64,000 bases of DNA, taken from NCBI GenBank assembly GCA_046350255.1, contig JAXMAV010000032.1:32893-96892 (forward strand), given 5' to 3'. The stretch is from CALDUY01 sp046350255. GTDB lineage: Bacteria > Planctomycetota > Planctomycetia > Gemmatales > Gemmataceae. A program made the translations under genes and the position numbers. The notes beneath the pieces were generated by a model that did not search any database, was not told where the DNA came from, and worked only from the letters and a program-made list of their open reading frames with translations. Shown here one piece after another: positions 1 to 9,518 of the stretch. How positions within the stretch are numbered: position 1 is the stretch's first letter; each line of letters begins with the position of its first letter.

Positions 1-467
1 ACCAGCGGGTACTCCGGCAACGCCTCCATCCCGTGGACTGCGGGTGTGGGAATGGCCTGGCCGCGCAGATGCTCCGCCAGCGCGGCCTTGTCCGCCGTCA
101 GTTCGATCGCGGAAGGCAGCGGCCCCAGCAGTGCGCTTCCTTCCTCCTGTGCCCAGCGAGCCCGCTCCGCCAGAATCCCATCGAACTCCGGCGCGATCAC
201 CAGCGTCCAGTCACTGGCCCGCGCCAGCCGACGATACGCTGCCTCCTCTTCGCCCCGCCGCACCACCAGCGCCTCGCCCTGGAACAGCCCATTGCACACG
301 CCGGTATGTTGCGCGCCCAGGAGCGTGGCGACGCTCACCCCGGGGCAGCGCGCCAAATCGCATGCCGCCGCCGTCAGCATCGCCAGGCCTTCGCGCTGCA
401 GCGACGTGGCGCCTGGATCATCGTCCAGCGCGCCGGTGGACAGATACTCGTAAACGAAAACACGCAT
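1..467 (-). CDS. ATP-grasp family ligase, N-terminal part (partial)
   Basis: The reading frame opens at 467 (MRVFVYEYLSTGALDDD) and runs off the left edge after about 155 residues, so only the N-terminal half is present. The start VFVYEY followed by a REGLAML helix, the segment DWTLVIAPEFDGILAERAR, and LLGPLPSAIELTADKAALAEHL match planctomycete ATP-grasp proteins related to the tyramine-glutamate ligase (MfnD) group of the methanofuran/C1 pathway. The ATP-grasp nucleotide-binding core lies outside the window. It is divergent from the next gene. The exact substrate cannot be read from this fragment. Confidence 0.65.
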   Translation of the reverse strand, partial: MRVFVYEYLSTGALDDDPGATSLQREGLAMLTAAACDLARCPGVSVATLLGAQHTGVCNGLFQGEALVVRRGEEEAAYRRLARASDWTLVIAPEFDGILAERARWAQEEGSALLGPLPSAIELTADKAALAEHLRGQAIPTPAVHGMEALPEYPL

Positions 468-548
468 GCGGAGGTCGGGTCCGGCTAGGGTGGGGCCTGC
501 AGCTATGGTAGAATTCCTTCCACCCGGGGCGAGAGCAGGGGAGGGCGG

Positions 549-1256
549 ATGACCGAAAGTGAATGGCAAACTGGATCGAGCCTGGCAGCCATGCTCGCCC
601 ATGTGCGTGCCCGCACCAGCCCACGGAAACTCCGCCTGTTTGCCTGCGCCTGCGTGCGCCTGGTGTGGCCGTTGCTCATCGACGAAACCAGCCAGAAGGC
701 CGTCGAGGCTGCTGAGCAGTTCGCCGACGGACTCATCGGGGCGGCCGATCTGGCCCTCACCGAGGTGGCCGCCTTCGACATCGCCACCATGGCCGATCTC
801 CGTACCACGGTCAGCGATCCCGGCTGGGCTGCCACCCGCGCTGCCGCTCGCTCCGCCAACCTGGACCCCTTCACGGCCGCCTCTGGCGCCGCCTTCGCCG
901 CCAGCCTCGCTGCCGCCCCCTGGACCTTCGACTCCACCGGCAGCGTCATCAACCGAGGCGATCCCGTGGATAAGGAGTCGATCTATCTCACCCAGTGCGA
1001 TTTGCTGCGCGAGATTGTCGGCAACCCCTTCCAGCCCGTCTCGCTCGAATCGGCCCGTCTCGCCTGGGATCATGCCGTGATTCCCCGGCTGGCGCACGAC
1101 ATCTACCACACCCGCCGCTTCCGCGAACTATCCGTGCTGGCCGACGCTCTCGATGACGCCGGCTTCCCGCCGGGCGCGCTCATCGAACACCTGCGCCAGC
1201 CCGCCGGTCACACCCGCGGGTGCTGGGCTCTCGATCTGCTCCTGGGTCGCTCCTGA
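549..1256 (+). CDS. Gemmataceae-type conserved hypothetical protein
   Basis: A 235-aa protein. The N-terminus (MTESEW, then a PRKLRLFACACVRLVWPLL helix) and the C-terminus (GNPFQPVSL, then LADALDDAGF and GCWALDLLLG) belong to a large paralogous family I know from Gemmata-like planctomycetes, where the same N- and C-terminal blocks flank variable middles. No enzymatic motif is visible and no function is established. It has no signal peptide and is probably cytoplasmic. It is a good lineage marker for the window. It is convergent with the secA-like gene, with only 4 bp between stop codons. Confidence 0.75.
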   Translation: MTESEWQTGSSLAAMLAHVRARTSPRKLRLFACACVRLVWPLLIDETSQKAVEAAEQFADGLIGAADLALTEVAAFDIATMADLRTTVSDPGWAATRAAARSANLDPFTAASGAAFAASLAAAPWTFDSTGSVINRGDPVDKESIYLTQCDLLREIVGNPFQPVSLESARLAWDHAVIPRLAHDIYHTRRFRELSVLADALDDAGFPPGALIEHLRQPAGHTRGCWALDLLLGRS

Positions 1257-1260
1257 ACCG

Positions 1261-3288
1261 TCAATCGACGTACGGATCCGCCCCCAGATCCTTGAGGATC
1301 TCCTGCCGCTGCTTCTCGTGGACCATCAGATCGACGCGGCTCTTGTAGTGTCGCGCCTCGACCTTCTTCTGCGCTCGCTTGAACAGCTTCAGGTAGCCAT
1401 CCCAGTTGCCGCCCGCCTTACCAGCCCCGTAGAGCTTCAATGACTCCTGCTTCTCCTGGCCCAGCGCCTCCAGCAGTTCGTCCTCCAGCGAGATGAAGAA
1501 CTGCGCGCTCCCCGGGTCGCCCTGCCGGCCGGCTCGACCAATCAGCTGCCGATCGATGCGCAACGCATCGTGTCGCTCGGTGCCGAGCACGTGAAGCCCT
1601 CCCGCCGCCAGCACCTCGTCCTCGGGTTTAATGTCGGTGCCACGACCAGCCATGTTAGTCGCAATCGTCACGCGCCCTTTATTGCCGGCCTGCGCGATGA
1701 TCTGAGCTTCCATCTCGTGGAAGCGTGCGTTCAGCACTTCGTGATCGACGTTGGCCTGCCGTAACAGGTTCGACAGCTTCTCCGATTTTTCCACCGAGCG
1801 TGTCCCGATCAGGACCGATCGGCCCAGGTCGCGCATGCGGATGACTTCCTTCACGATCGCGTCGAACTTGGCGTCCTCGTTGGGGAAGACCCGATCCGGC
1901 GCCAGCTTGCGAATCACCGGGCGGTTCGTCGGCACGCACACCACCCACAGCTTGTAGACGCGGTACAGCTCGAACCAGTTCTGCGCAGCCGTCCCGGTCA
2001 TGCCCGACAGCTTGGTGTACTGCCGGAAGTAACTCTGGTAGGTGACCTGCGCCGCGTGGTCCGACGGGAAGTGGATCGGCACGCGCTCCTTGGCCTCCAC
2101 CGCCTGGTGCAGCCCCTCGCGCCAGTGTCGATCCGGCATCCGCCGACCCGTGTACTCGTCGATGATGACGATCTTTTCCTTCTCGATCATGTAGTGCTGA
2201 TCGCGCTTGAACCGGATGTGAGCGTGCAGCGCCTGTTCCAGCCGTTCGTACAGCTTATCCATCGCCAGCGAGTCGGCCCCCTGGCGCGGCGGGTTCGATT
2301 TGATGGCCAGCATCTGCCCGTCGCGCGTCAGCTCCAGCTTCTGCTTCTTCTGATCGAAGTTGAAGTGAACCTCGTGCTGCATCGTCTGGGCCAGGGCATC
2401 GGCCCACATGTACACCTCAATCTCCTCGGGCGTGGCCAGCCGCGTCGGCCCGGCGATGATCAACGGCGTTCGCGCCTCGTCGATGAAGATGTTGTCGGCC
2501 TCATCGACCAGGGCATAGTGATGCCCCCGCTGCACGTAGGGATCACTGGAAGCGGGATTCTGCCCGCCATGCCACGGCGCCCAGAACGGCTGTTCCTGTC
2601 CCTTGGCACCGGCCGCTTTCAGACGATCGCGCAGGAAGTCGAAGCCGAACTCCGACGCCGTGCCGTAGGTGATGTCGCTGCGGTAGGCCTTCTGGCGGTC
2701 CTGCTCGCCCATCTGCATCTGGATGCAGCCGAACGTCAACCCCAGTGCCCCGTAGATGGGCCCCATCAGCTCGGCATCGCGCCTGGCCAGGTAGTCGTTC
2801 ACCGTGGTCACGTGGACGCCCTTGCCCTCCAGCGCGTTGAGAAATACCGGCAGCGAGGCGGTCAGCGTTTTGCCTTCGCCCGTCGCCAGCTCGGCCAGTG
2901 CGCCCTTGTGCATGATGATGCCGCCGGCCAGCTGCACGTCGTAGGGCCGCATCTGCAGCGTGCGCTTGGACGCCACACAAACCAGGCCGAACGCCTCGGG
3001 CAGCAACAGATCGAGCGACTCACCCCCACGGGCCCTGCCACGCAGACGCATCCCCATCGTCCGCAGTTCGTCCGAGTTCAGCTTGTCGAACTGCGCCTCG
3101 AAATGGCGGATCTTCGGAATCTGCAGCGCCGCCCAGGCCAGCCGCCGCTGCCACGGCACGCCGACCCACGAAAAGATGCGGTTTTTCAGCCAGCCTCCCA
3201 GACGATTCCGGGAGCCGGCGGCTGTGTAGGCCGATGGTTTGCCTGGCTCGGAAGCGGGGAATGGCCCGGAAGAAGGAGTCAACGGCAC
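1261..3288 (-). CDS. secA: SecA-family preprotein translocase ATPase, short form
   Basis: A 675-aa SecA-like motor that drives preproteins through SecYEG using ATP. Visible motifs: Walker A in ELATGEGKTLTA (around residue 135), the SecA signature VTTVNDYLARRDAELM, the DEADNIFIDEA box, MTGTAAQ, the TNMAGRGTDI motif, and the IGRAGRQGDPGSAQF motif near the C-terminus. Typical SecA proteins are 830-950 aa. This one stops soon after the helical scaffold and lacks the C-terminal zinc-binding CxCxSG-x8-CH/CC tail. It may therefore be an accessory SecA paralogue, or a planctomycete main SecA that dropped the tail. The N-terminal 40 residues are not conserved and the true start may lie slightly downstream. 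Confidence 0.85.
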   Translation of the reverse strand: MPLTPSSGPFPASEPGKPSAYTAAGSRNRLGGWLKNRIFSWVGVPWQRRLAWAALQIPKIRHFEAQFDKLNSDELRTMGMRLRGRARGGESLDLLLPEAFGLVCVASKRTLQMRPYDVQLAGGIIMHKGALAELATGEGKTLTASLPVFLNALEGKGVHVTTVNDYLARRDAELMGPIYGALGLTFGCIQMQMGEQDRQKAYRSDITYGTASEFGFDFLRDRLKAAGAKGQEQPFWAPWHGGQNPASSDPYVQRGHHYALVDEADNIFIDEARTPLIIAGPTRLATPEEIEVYMWADALAQTMQHEVHFNFDQKKQKLELTRDGQMLAIKSNPPRQGADSLAMDKLYERLEQALHAHIRFKRDQHYMIEKEKIVIIDEYTGRRMPDRHWREGLHQAVEAKERVPIHFPSDHAAQVTYQSYFRQYTKLSGMTGTAAQNWFELYRVYKLWVVCVPTNRPVIRKLAPDRVFPNEDAKFDAIVKEVIRMRDLGRSVLIGTRSVEKSEKLSNLLRQANVDHEVLNARFHEMEAQIIAQAGNKGRVTIATNMAGRGTDIKPEDEVLAAGGLHVLGTERHDALRIDRQLIGRAGRQGDPGSAQFFISLEDELLEALGQEKQESLKLYGAGKAGGNWDGYLKLFKRAQKKVEARHYKSRVDLMVHEKQRQEILKDLGADPYVD

Positions 3289-3391
3289 TCAAGGGAATCC
3301 TCCGGCTGGGCGAGACTGGATTTCGACCGGTTCACCCCTATCTTATCAGAATCGGCTGGCTCCAGAGTGCGGCTGAAATGACAAAAACCTT

Positions 3392-3427
3392 CCGGCTCGC
3401 TGTACCACCTCTCCCATGGCCAGCGCG
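3392..3427. repeat. 36-bp repeated hairpin element, copy 1
   Basis: Core CGCTGTACCACCTCTCCCAT followed by GGCCAGCGCG. It is flanked by complementary arms CCTTCCGGC (3389-3397) and GCCGGAAGG (about 3428-3436), so the copy can fold into a long hairpin. An inner CGCTG/CAGCG pair extends the stem. One mismatch separates it from copy 2, 75 bp downstream. Confidence 0.7.
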
Positions 3428-3466
3428 GCCGGAAGGCCGGAGCTCACAGATAAGGAAATAAATCAA

Positions 3467-3502
3467 CCGGCTCGGTGTACCACCTCTCCCATGGCCAGCG
3501 CG
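3467..3502. repeat. 36-bp repeated hairpin element, copy 2
   Basis: Same core as copy 1 (35 of 36 positions identical), but with different outer arms. The arms AATCAACCGGCTCG (3461-3474) and CGAGCCGATTGATT (3501-3513) are again complementary, with one G-T type pair. The loop sequence is kept and the arms have changed together, which suggests a structured element. Confidence 0.7.
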
Positions 3503-3933
3503 AGCCGATTGATTTCTCGTTCGCTCTCTCTCCCAGAGCAGAACGCCACTCTATTAAGCAAGTGCCGGGCCAATTCCTACACTTACCTGCGGTGTCGTGG
3601 TGTGTTTTCGCTGTAAATCGCCTGCAGACAAGTAATTGCGGACGACGATTATTTCTGGTGCGCTCCGCCTGAACCTGGGCACCATCCCTGGATCGCCTGC
3701 ATTTCATGCGTTGGTTGCTTAGGGAATGGGCGTTCCTCCCTCCCCATGTACCTCGCCTCTCGAACCCATTGCGCGGGCCCCTTCGCTGGCTTTGCACCAC
3801 CCTTTTCCGAACTTCGCTCCAGCGGCGCGACGTACATTCCGAATCAATTCCCTGGTGCCACCAGTTTGACCGGCTTTCCGCACTCCTCTAGGATGGAGGA
3901 GATAAGGAAGGCAAGTGGGGAAAGCGAGCGGGT

Positions 3934-4869
<936 letters not shown>

Positions 4870-4872
4870 CGA

Positions 4873-5207
4873 CTACCAGTTGCTGGTCGGTTCAGAAAAA
4901 GCTCCTGCAACTGCCGCGGTGAGTGGCTTGATGAACACGCAGCAGGTGATACTCGCCTGGGGAGAGTTCCTGACGGTGGCGGACTTTTCCGCGATGAGAT
5001 CACCCAGCCCCGCGTCGCGGATTGCAACCGTAGCATCAGCGATGTCCCCGGGGCAATCGCCAGCGTCAGACGGAGACCAACACCGCCGCAGAAAGATCCA
5101 GCGCCACCCCGCCCAGGTCTTCCAGAGTGAAGTCCCAGGCAGTTCCAGAGTGTTTCCAGCCGGCGCTGCTCGGCGGTCTGAGGGAGCAAGGCGTCGGAGG
5201 ACATCAC
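4873..5207 (-). pseudogene. Frameshifted small gene of unknown function
   Basis: Reading the minus strand from 5207 gives a plausible small protein only if frames are joined: MSSDALLPQTAEQRRLETLW in one frame, FTLEDLGGVALDLSAAVLV in a second, and GDIADATVAIRDAGLGDLIA through KPLTAAVAGAFSEPTSNW in a third, ending with TAG at 4873-4875. The three segments are protein-like and the frames between them are not. I do not recognise the family. It lies convergent to the frameshifted tail of cysE. Confidence 0.4.
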
Positions 5208-5276
5208 ATTCTTCCAGTGGCTCGGACGAGAATACTCAAGCCTGGGGTGGAAATCGTACCGGGGTCAGCCCGCGTC

Positions 5277-6265
5277 ATGCCCACGGCAGTCTCGACTCGA
5301 TTCCCCCCAGGCGCTCCCGCTCCGGACTGGAGCTGGCAGCGGCCATCTTGCGCCGGGGCGACGACTCTGTCGCGCTCCCACCGAGACTGTCTACGGCCTC
5401 GGTGCCGACGCTCGCAACCCCGACGCCGTCTCCCGCATCTTCAGGCCAAGGGACGCGCCAGCAACCCCGTCATCGTCCACGGCCGACCTCGCCGCCGCCC
5501 GCGCGCTGGCCACCTCCTGGCCTGACGCCGCCGATCAGCTAGGCCAGCGGCCCCTGCAGCCCGGCCCCTGGCCCTGGTGGTACCTCGGGCCGAAATGGTG
5601 CCACCCATCGTCGCCGCCGGCGGGCCGTCATCGCGCTGCGGCATCCGGCCCATCCCCTTGCGCTGGAACTTCTCCGCACCGCCGGCCTGCCCATCGCCGC
5701 CCCCAGTGCCAACCGCTCCAACCGTCTCTCGCCGACCACGGCTGCCCACGTCCTCGCCGACCTCGACGGCCTGGTCGATTGCATCCTTGATGGCGGTCCC
5801 TGCCCGGGCGGCATCGAATCGACTGTGGTTGATGTCGCTGCGCTGCCTCCCTGCCTGCTTCGGCCCGGCTTGCTTGAAGCGTCCGCGATCGAGGCCATCG
5901 TCGGCCCTCTCTTGCTCGGCGCGCGCTCATCTGAAGATCCCTTGCCCTCTCCCGGGATGCTCGCCCGCCACTATGCCCCGCGCACCCCGCTGGAACTCGC
6001 CAGCGAGGATGCCCCGGACCGCGCGCAGGCTCTACATCAGCAGGGGCTTCGCGTCGCCCTGCTCACCTGGAACGCCATTGCGTTACCCGGTGTCCTGGTC
6101 GTGCCAATGCCTGCCGATCCGGTCGGTTACGCCCGGATGCTCTACGCCACCCTGCACGACCTGGACCGCCAGGGTTTGGCACGCATCATCGTCGAGCCGC
6201 CGCCCCCTGGTCGCGAATGGTTGGCCATTCGCGACCGGCTGCGTCGCGCCGCCACACCCCCCTGA
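5277..6265 (+). pseudogene. L-threonylcarbamoyladenylate synthase (Sua5/TsaC family), frameshifted
   Basis: The protein makes threonylcarbamoyl-AMP for the t6A37 modification of ANN-decoding tRNAs. Conserved pieces appear in changing frames: LELAAAILRRG (about 5325), ETVYGLGADARNPDAVSRIF (about 5390), SNPVIVH (5463), ADLAAARALATSWPDAADQL (about 5490), then PHPLALELLRTAGLPIAAPSANRS and a continuous stretch CPGGIESTVVDV to the stop at 6265. SPGMLARHYAPRTPLE marks the Sua5 C-terminal domain, so this is the long Sua5 form. At least four indels lie between 5300 and 5700. Since t6A synthesis is normally essential, sequencing error is as likely as gene loss. Confidence 0.75.
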
Positions 6266-6330
6266 ACCGTCGTGGATGACCACGCGACCCCCCCTCGGAG
6301 CGGTCGCAGGAACCTGCATGCGGAGGCGCC

Positions 6331-7515
6331 ATGGGATTTTTTTCCGGCCGAGTGAGTTACCTGCGCTTCAAGGTCGAGGGCGATTCTCCGGGCATCTTCG
6401 GAGAGGAGCATCTCGAGCGCCTGTCCAATTTCCGCATCGGCACCCAGCGCGTCGCCTCGGCGGATGGCGTTGAGGTCGGCTGGACCGCCGGCGAACATCT
6501 CCTCGACACGCGCTTCGACCTCGCCAAGAACATCATCAACGACACGATGCAGTTCGCCCTGCGCATCGACGCCAACAAGTTGCCCGCCGACCTGCTCCGC
6601 GCCTATACCGCCATCGAGTTGCAGGCGCTCGCCTCGAAGAACCCCAGCGGCCTGCCCTCCGCCAAGCAGAAACGCGAGGCTCGCGAAGCTGCCCGCCAAC
6701 GCCTCGAGGAGGAAGCCAAGGATGGCCGCTTCCTTCGCCGCAAGGTCGTTCCCGTGCTGTGGGATGCCATCTCGAACGAGCTACTGCTCGGCTCGTCATC
6801 GGTCACCATCATCGACCGCCTCTTGGTTCTCTTTCAGAACACCTTCGGCGTCGGTTTCGAGACGTTGACCGCCGGGACACTGGCCTATCGGCTCGCCGAG
6901 TCACGCAGCCAGACGCGAGGCGTCGATGATGCCTCGCCCTCGCCGTTCGTCCCCGGACAGTCGGCCTCCGAGGTCGCCTGGATGCTCGACGAGCACAGCC
7001 GCGACTTCCTGGGCAACGAGTTCCTCCTCTGGCTCTGGTTCTACCTCGAAAACGAGGACGACACCGTGAAGCTACAGGACGGCAGCGAGGCGACCATCAT
7101 GCTGGCCTCCAACCTCGTCCTCGAATGTCCGCGTGCCGTCACGGGCCGGGAAACGATCACCCACGAGGCGCCCACCCGCCTTCCCGAGGCCAAGCGCGCC
7201 ATCCAGGCCGGCAAGCTGCCGCGCAAGGTCGGCCTTATCGTCGTCCGCCACGATGCCCAGTACGAGCTGACGCTTACCGCCGAGACGATGGCCGTCACCG
7301 GTGCCCGCATGCCCGCGCCTGAGGAAAGCGAGGATCGCGCCCGGCTCGATGAGCGCGTCACCCAGCTGCGCCACCTGGTCGAAACGCTCGATCTGATCTA
7401 CGACGTGTTCGGCTCACGCCGAGCCTCCGACGACTGGTCGCGCGAGCTGGCCCGGATGCAGAAATGGCTCTCGCGCGAGGATCGCAACGGCGGCCGCATC
7501 TCCGCCACTGCCTGA
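6331..7515 (+). CDS. rdgC: RdgC-like recombination-associated protein
   Basis: A 394-aa protein. The segment QFALRIDANKLPADLL, the charged stretch KQKREAREAARQRLEEE, then VVPVLWDAISNELLLGSSS and TIIDRLLVLFQNTFGV followed by LTAGTLAY match the order of features in RdgC (exonuclease/recombination regulator that forms a DNA-encircling ring dimer and inhibits RecA). Similarity is by motif pattern only and the family is divergent in planctomycetes. It starts 66 bp after the sua5 stop, and may be co-transcribed with it. Convergent with the DUF1501 gene. Confidence 0.55.
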   Translation: MGFFSGRVSYLRFKVEGDSPGIFGEEHLERLSNFRIGTQRVASADGVEVGWTAGEHLLDTRFDLAKNIINDTMQFALRIDANKLPADLLRAYTAIELQALASKNPSGLPSAKQKREAREAARQRLEEEAKDGRFLRRKVVPVLWDAISNELLLGSSSVTIIDRLLVLFQNTFGVGFETLTAGTLAYRLAESRSQTRGVDDASPSPFVPGQSASEVAWMLDEHSRDFLGNEFLLWLWFYLENEDDTVKLQDGSEATIMLASNLVLECPRAVTGRETITHEAPTRLPEAKRAIQAGKLPRKVGLIVVRHDAQYELTLTAETMAVTGARMPAPEESEDRARLDERVTQLRHLVETLDLIYDVFGSRRASDDWSRELARMQKWLSREDRNGGRISATA

Positions 7516-7537
7516 CCCGGCACGCTGGCTGCCCGGG

Positions 7538-8890
7538 TTAGCCGACCAGCTCGGTGATCGGCTTGCCCTGGCAGAGCGAGATCGGCCGACCCGTCGGATC
7601 GGGCAGCTGAAGCGCCGGGTCGATCCCCAGATGATGGTAGATCGTCGCCAGGATGTCGTGCGGGTCCAGCCGGCGTTCGCGCGGCGTTTCTCCGAAGCTG
7701 TTCGTGGAGCCAATCACCTGCCCGGTGGGCACCCCGCCGCCCGCCACCAGGATCGACATCGCCCCCGGCCAGTGATCCCGCCCGATCCGGTCGTCCTTCC
7801 GCTCCAACCGCGGCGTGCGGCCAAACTCGCCGGTCACGATCAGCAGCACCTTTTTGTCCAGCCCGCGCTCGTAGAGATCCTCGATGAGCGTGGTGACGAC
7901 CTGGTCGTATTTCGGCAGCCGGGCCAGCATCGCCGTGCGCATATCCCAGTTGACCGCGTGATCGTCCCAGTCATAGGCCTTGGTCCCCGGGCCGCCCCCC
8001 GGCGCTCGCACCGTGACGAAGCTGACCCCCGCCTCCACCAGGCGGCGCGCCGTCAGCACTTCCTGCCCGTAGCCCTCGCCGTAGCGCTCGCGCACGCGGT
8101 CCGATTCCCGCGAGAGATCGAATGCCTTCTGCACCTCGCCCAGCGTGAGCATCTCCAGCGCCTGCCGGTTGAAGCTGTCCATCACCTCCATCGAATCGCG
8201 CGCATCCAGCTCGCGCCGCAGTCCGTCGAAGCTCCGCTGCAACGCCAGACGATCGGCCAGTTGCTCGCCGCGCACGCGCAGCGTCGCATCGCGCAATCCG
8301 CTCTGCACGATGGGAACACGATGCACCCCACTCCAGTAGCCCTCGGAGATGCCCGCGGCATAATCGGGGCCGTTCACCACCACCCCACCCACCGCCAGCG
8401 CGGCCGGCATCCCCTTCCGCGCCCCCTGCCGCAGCCGGTTCACCACCGCGCCCACCTGGGGGTAGTGCGACTCGTAGCCCGTCCCCGCCTTCAGCTTGCC
8501 GTACCCACTCAGGAAGCGACGATGCCCGGCGAAGTGGTCGGCCTCGTCGTGGGCGCACGACCGAATCAGCGTGAACCGGTGCGCCAGCGCGGCATGGCGA
8601 GGCAGATGCTCGCACACCTGGATGCCAGGCACCCGGGTACGGATGGGGCGGAACGGCCCACGGATCTCGTCGGGCGCGTCAGGCTTCATGTCATACGTTT
8701 CCAGGTGGCTCGGCCCGCCATGGACGAACAGCAGCAGTACCGCCGTATCCCGCGAGGTCGCTCCCGCCGCACGCAGGCGCATCAGATCGGTCAGTGTCAG
8801 CCCGCCCAGGCCCAGGAAGCCAACGCGGAGCCACTCGCGCCGACTCATCCACTCGGTACGAGTTTGCGCGCCAGATTGCAGATGCAGCAT
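7538..8890 (-). CDS. DUF1501 domain-containing secreted protein
   Basis: A sulfatase-superfamily protein typical of planctomycetes, often paired with DUF1553/DUF1549 cytochrome-like proteins. The start at 8890 is chosen because the protein then begins MLHLQSGAQTRTEWMSRREW, an N-terminal Tat-like signal (SRREWLRVGFLGLGG). Upstream in-frame sequence is not conserved and overlaps the next gene. Recognisable blocks: LLFVHGGPSHLETYDMKPDAP, LIRSCAHDEADHFAGH, the DWDDHAVNWD segment, VLLIVTGEFGRTP with GRDHWPGAMSILVAGGGV, and the C-terminal DPHDILATIYHHLGID. Exported and probably periplasmic; substrate unknown. Confidence 0.85.
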   Translation of the reverse strand: MLHLQSGAQTRTEWMSRREWLRVGFLGLGGLTLTDLMRLRAAGATSRDTAVLLLFVHGGPSHLETYDMKPDAPDEIRGPFRPIRTRVPGIQVCEHLPRHAALAHRFTLIRSCAHDEADHFAGHRRFLSGYGKLKAGTGYESHYPQVGAVVNRLRQGARKGMPAALAVGGVVVNGPDYAAGISEGYWSGVHRVPIVQSGLRDATLRVRGEQLADRLALQRSFDGLRRELDARDSMEVMDSFNRQALEMLTLGEVQKAFDLSRESDRVRERYGEGYGQEVLTARRLVEAGVSFVTVRAPGGGPGTKAYDWDDHAVNWDMRTAMLARLPKYDQVVTTLIEDLYERGLDKKVLLIVTGEFGRTPRLERKDDRIGRDHWPGAMSILVAGGGVPTGQVIGSTNSFGETPRERRLDPHDILATIYHHLGIDPALQLPDPTGRPISLCQGKPITELVG

Positions 8891-8990
8891 GAGCCCCTCG
8901 TTCGGTGATCGCACCGCCGGGCTGACGTCTCTCGCCAGCACCCCGCCACCCAGGTTAACCGCTCGCGAGGGCACCGACAATAGTCCACGC

Positions 8991-9500
8991 TCAATGCTGG
9001 TCGTCGCCGTTGCGCTCCTGCCGCATCCGGATGACCTGCCGGGCAATCATCGAACGTCGATCGTCCTGCAACTTGCGGAACTGACGCCTGGCATACTGCC
9101 GGGTCGCCCAGAGATCGACGGCCGCCAGAAACACCACCGCCATCAATACCAGCAAAATGGCGATCCAGGTGCCGCCCCAGATGCGCAGAAACGCCCGCTG
9201 CTCGGGCGTGAACGCTGGTGCCTCGTCGGCTGTCATCCCCTCGCGCTCATCCGCCAGACGTTGCGCCGCCGGCTCGTATGCCACCAGGAGAAATCCTAGC
9301 AGCCCCGCCAGCAGGAGCAACAGCCCCGCCGACACGATCCGCCGCCAGGCCTTCCGCCGCTCCCAGGTCATCTCCTCGTCGGGCAGGGCCGAGATCTGCA
9401 AGCGGCGCAGCTGCCGAAGCTGCTGCCAGCCCAGGACGAAGGCCAGCACGACGAGGGTGGCCACCAGCGCCGAGCCCGACAGGATCTGCGACCAGGACAA
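8991..9500 (-). CDS. Small membrane protein with three predicted TM helices
   Basis: A 169-aa protein. It has hydrophobic segments at about residues 8-24 (ALVATLVVLAFVLGW), 55-74 (IVSAGLLLLLAGLLGFLLVA) and 106-128 (WGGTWIAILLVLMAVVFLAA), followed by a basic C-terminal tail. Between helices 2 and 3 lies a short soluble loop rich in acidic residues. No catalytic motif is seen. It sits between the DUF1501 gene and the M28 peptidase on the same strand, 19 bp from the latter, so the two are probably co-transcribed. Function unknown. Confidence 0.7.
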   Translation of the reverse strand: MSWSQILSGSALVATLVVLAFVLGWQQLRQLRRLQISALPDEEMTWERRKAWRRIVSAGLLLLLAGLLGFLLVAYEPAAQRLADEREGMTADEAPAFTPEQRAFLRIWGGTWIAILLVLMAVVFLAAVDLWATRQYARRQFRKLQDDRRSMIARQVIRMRQERNGDDQH

Positions 9501-9518
9501 GGGGGGGCCTCCTTCTGC

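Larger units (their letters stand above)
3289..3933. other. 645-bp intergenic region with a repeated hairpin element
   Basis: No convincing gene is seen here: open frames on both strands are short, overlap each other and look like random GC-rich sequence. The region holds two copies of a 36-bp element (annotated separately). The upstream region of cysE includes GGAGG-like runs at about 3895-3900. Confidence 0.6.

Noticed and set aside
2056..3381. Plus-strand 441-codon open frame opposite secA
   Set aside because: Shadow of the conserved SecA frame; no protein-like features.
3444..3800. Small open frames in the secA-cysE intergenic region
   Set aside because: They overlap on both strands, include the hairpin repeat, lack ribosome-binding sites and look like random translation.
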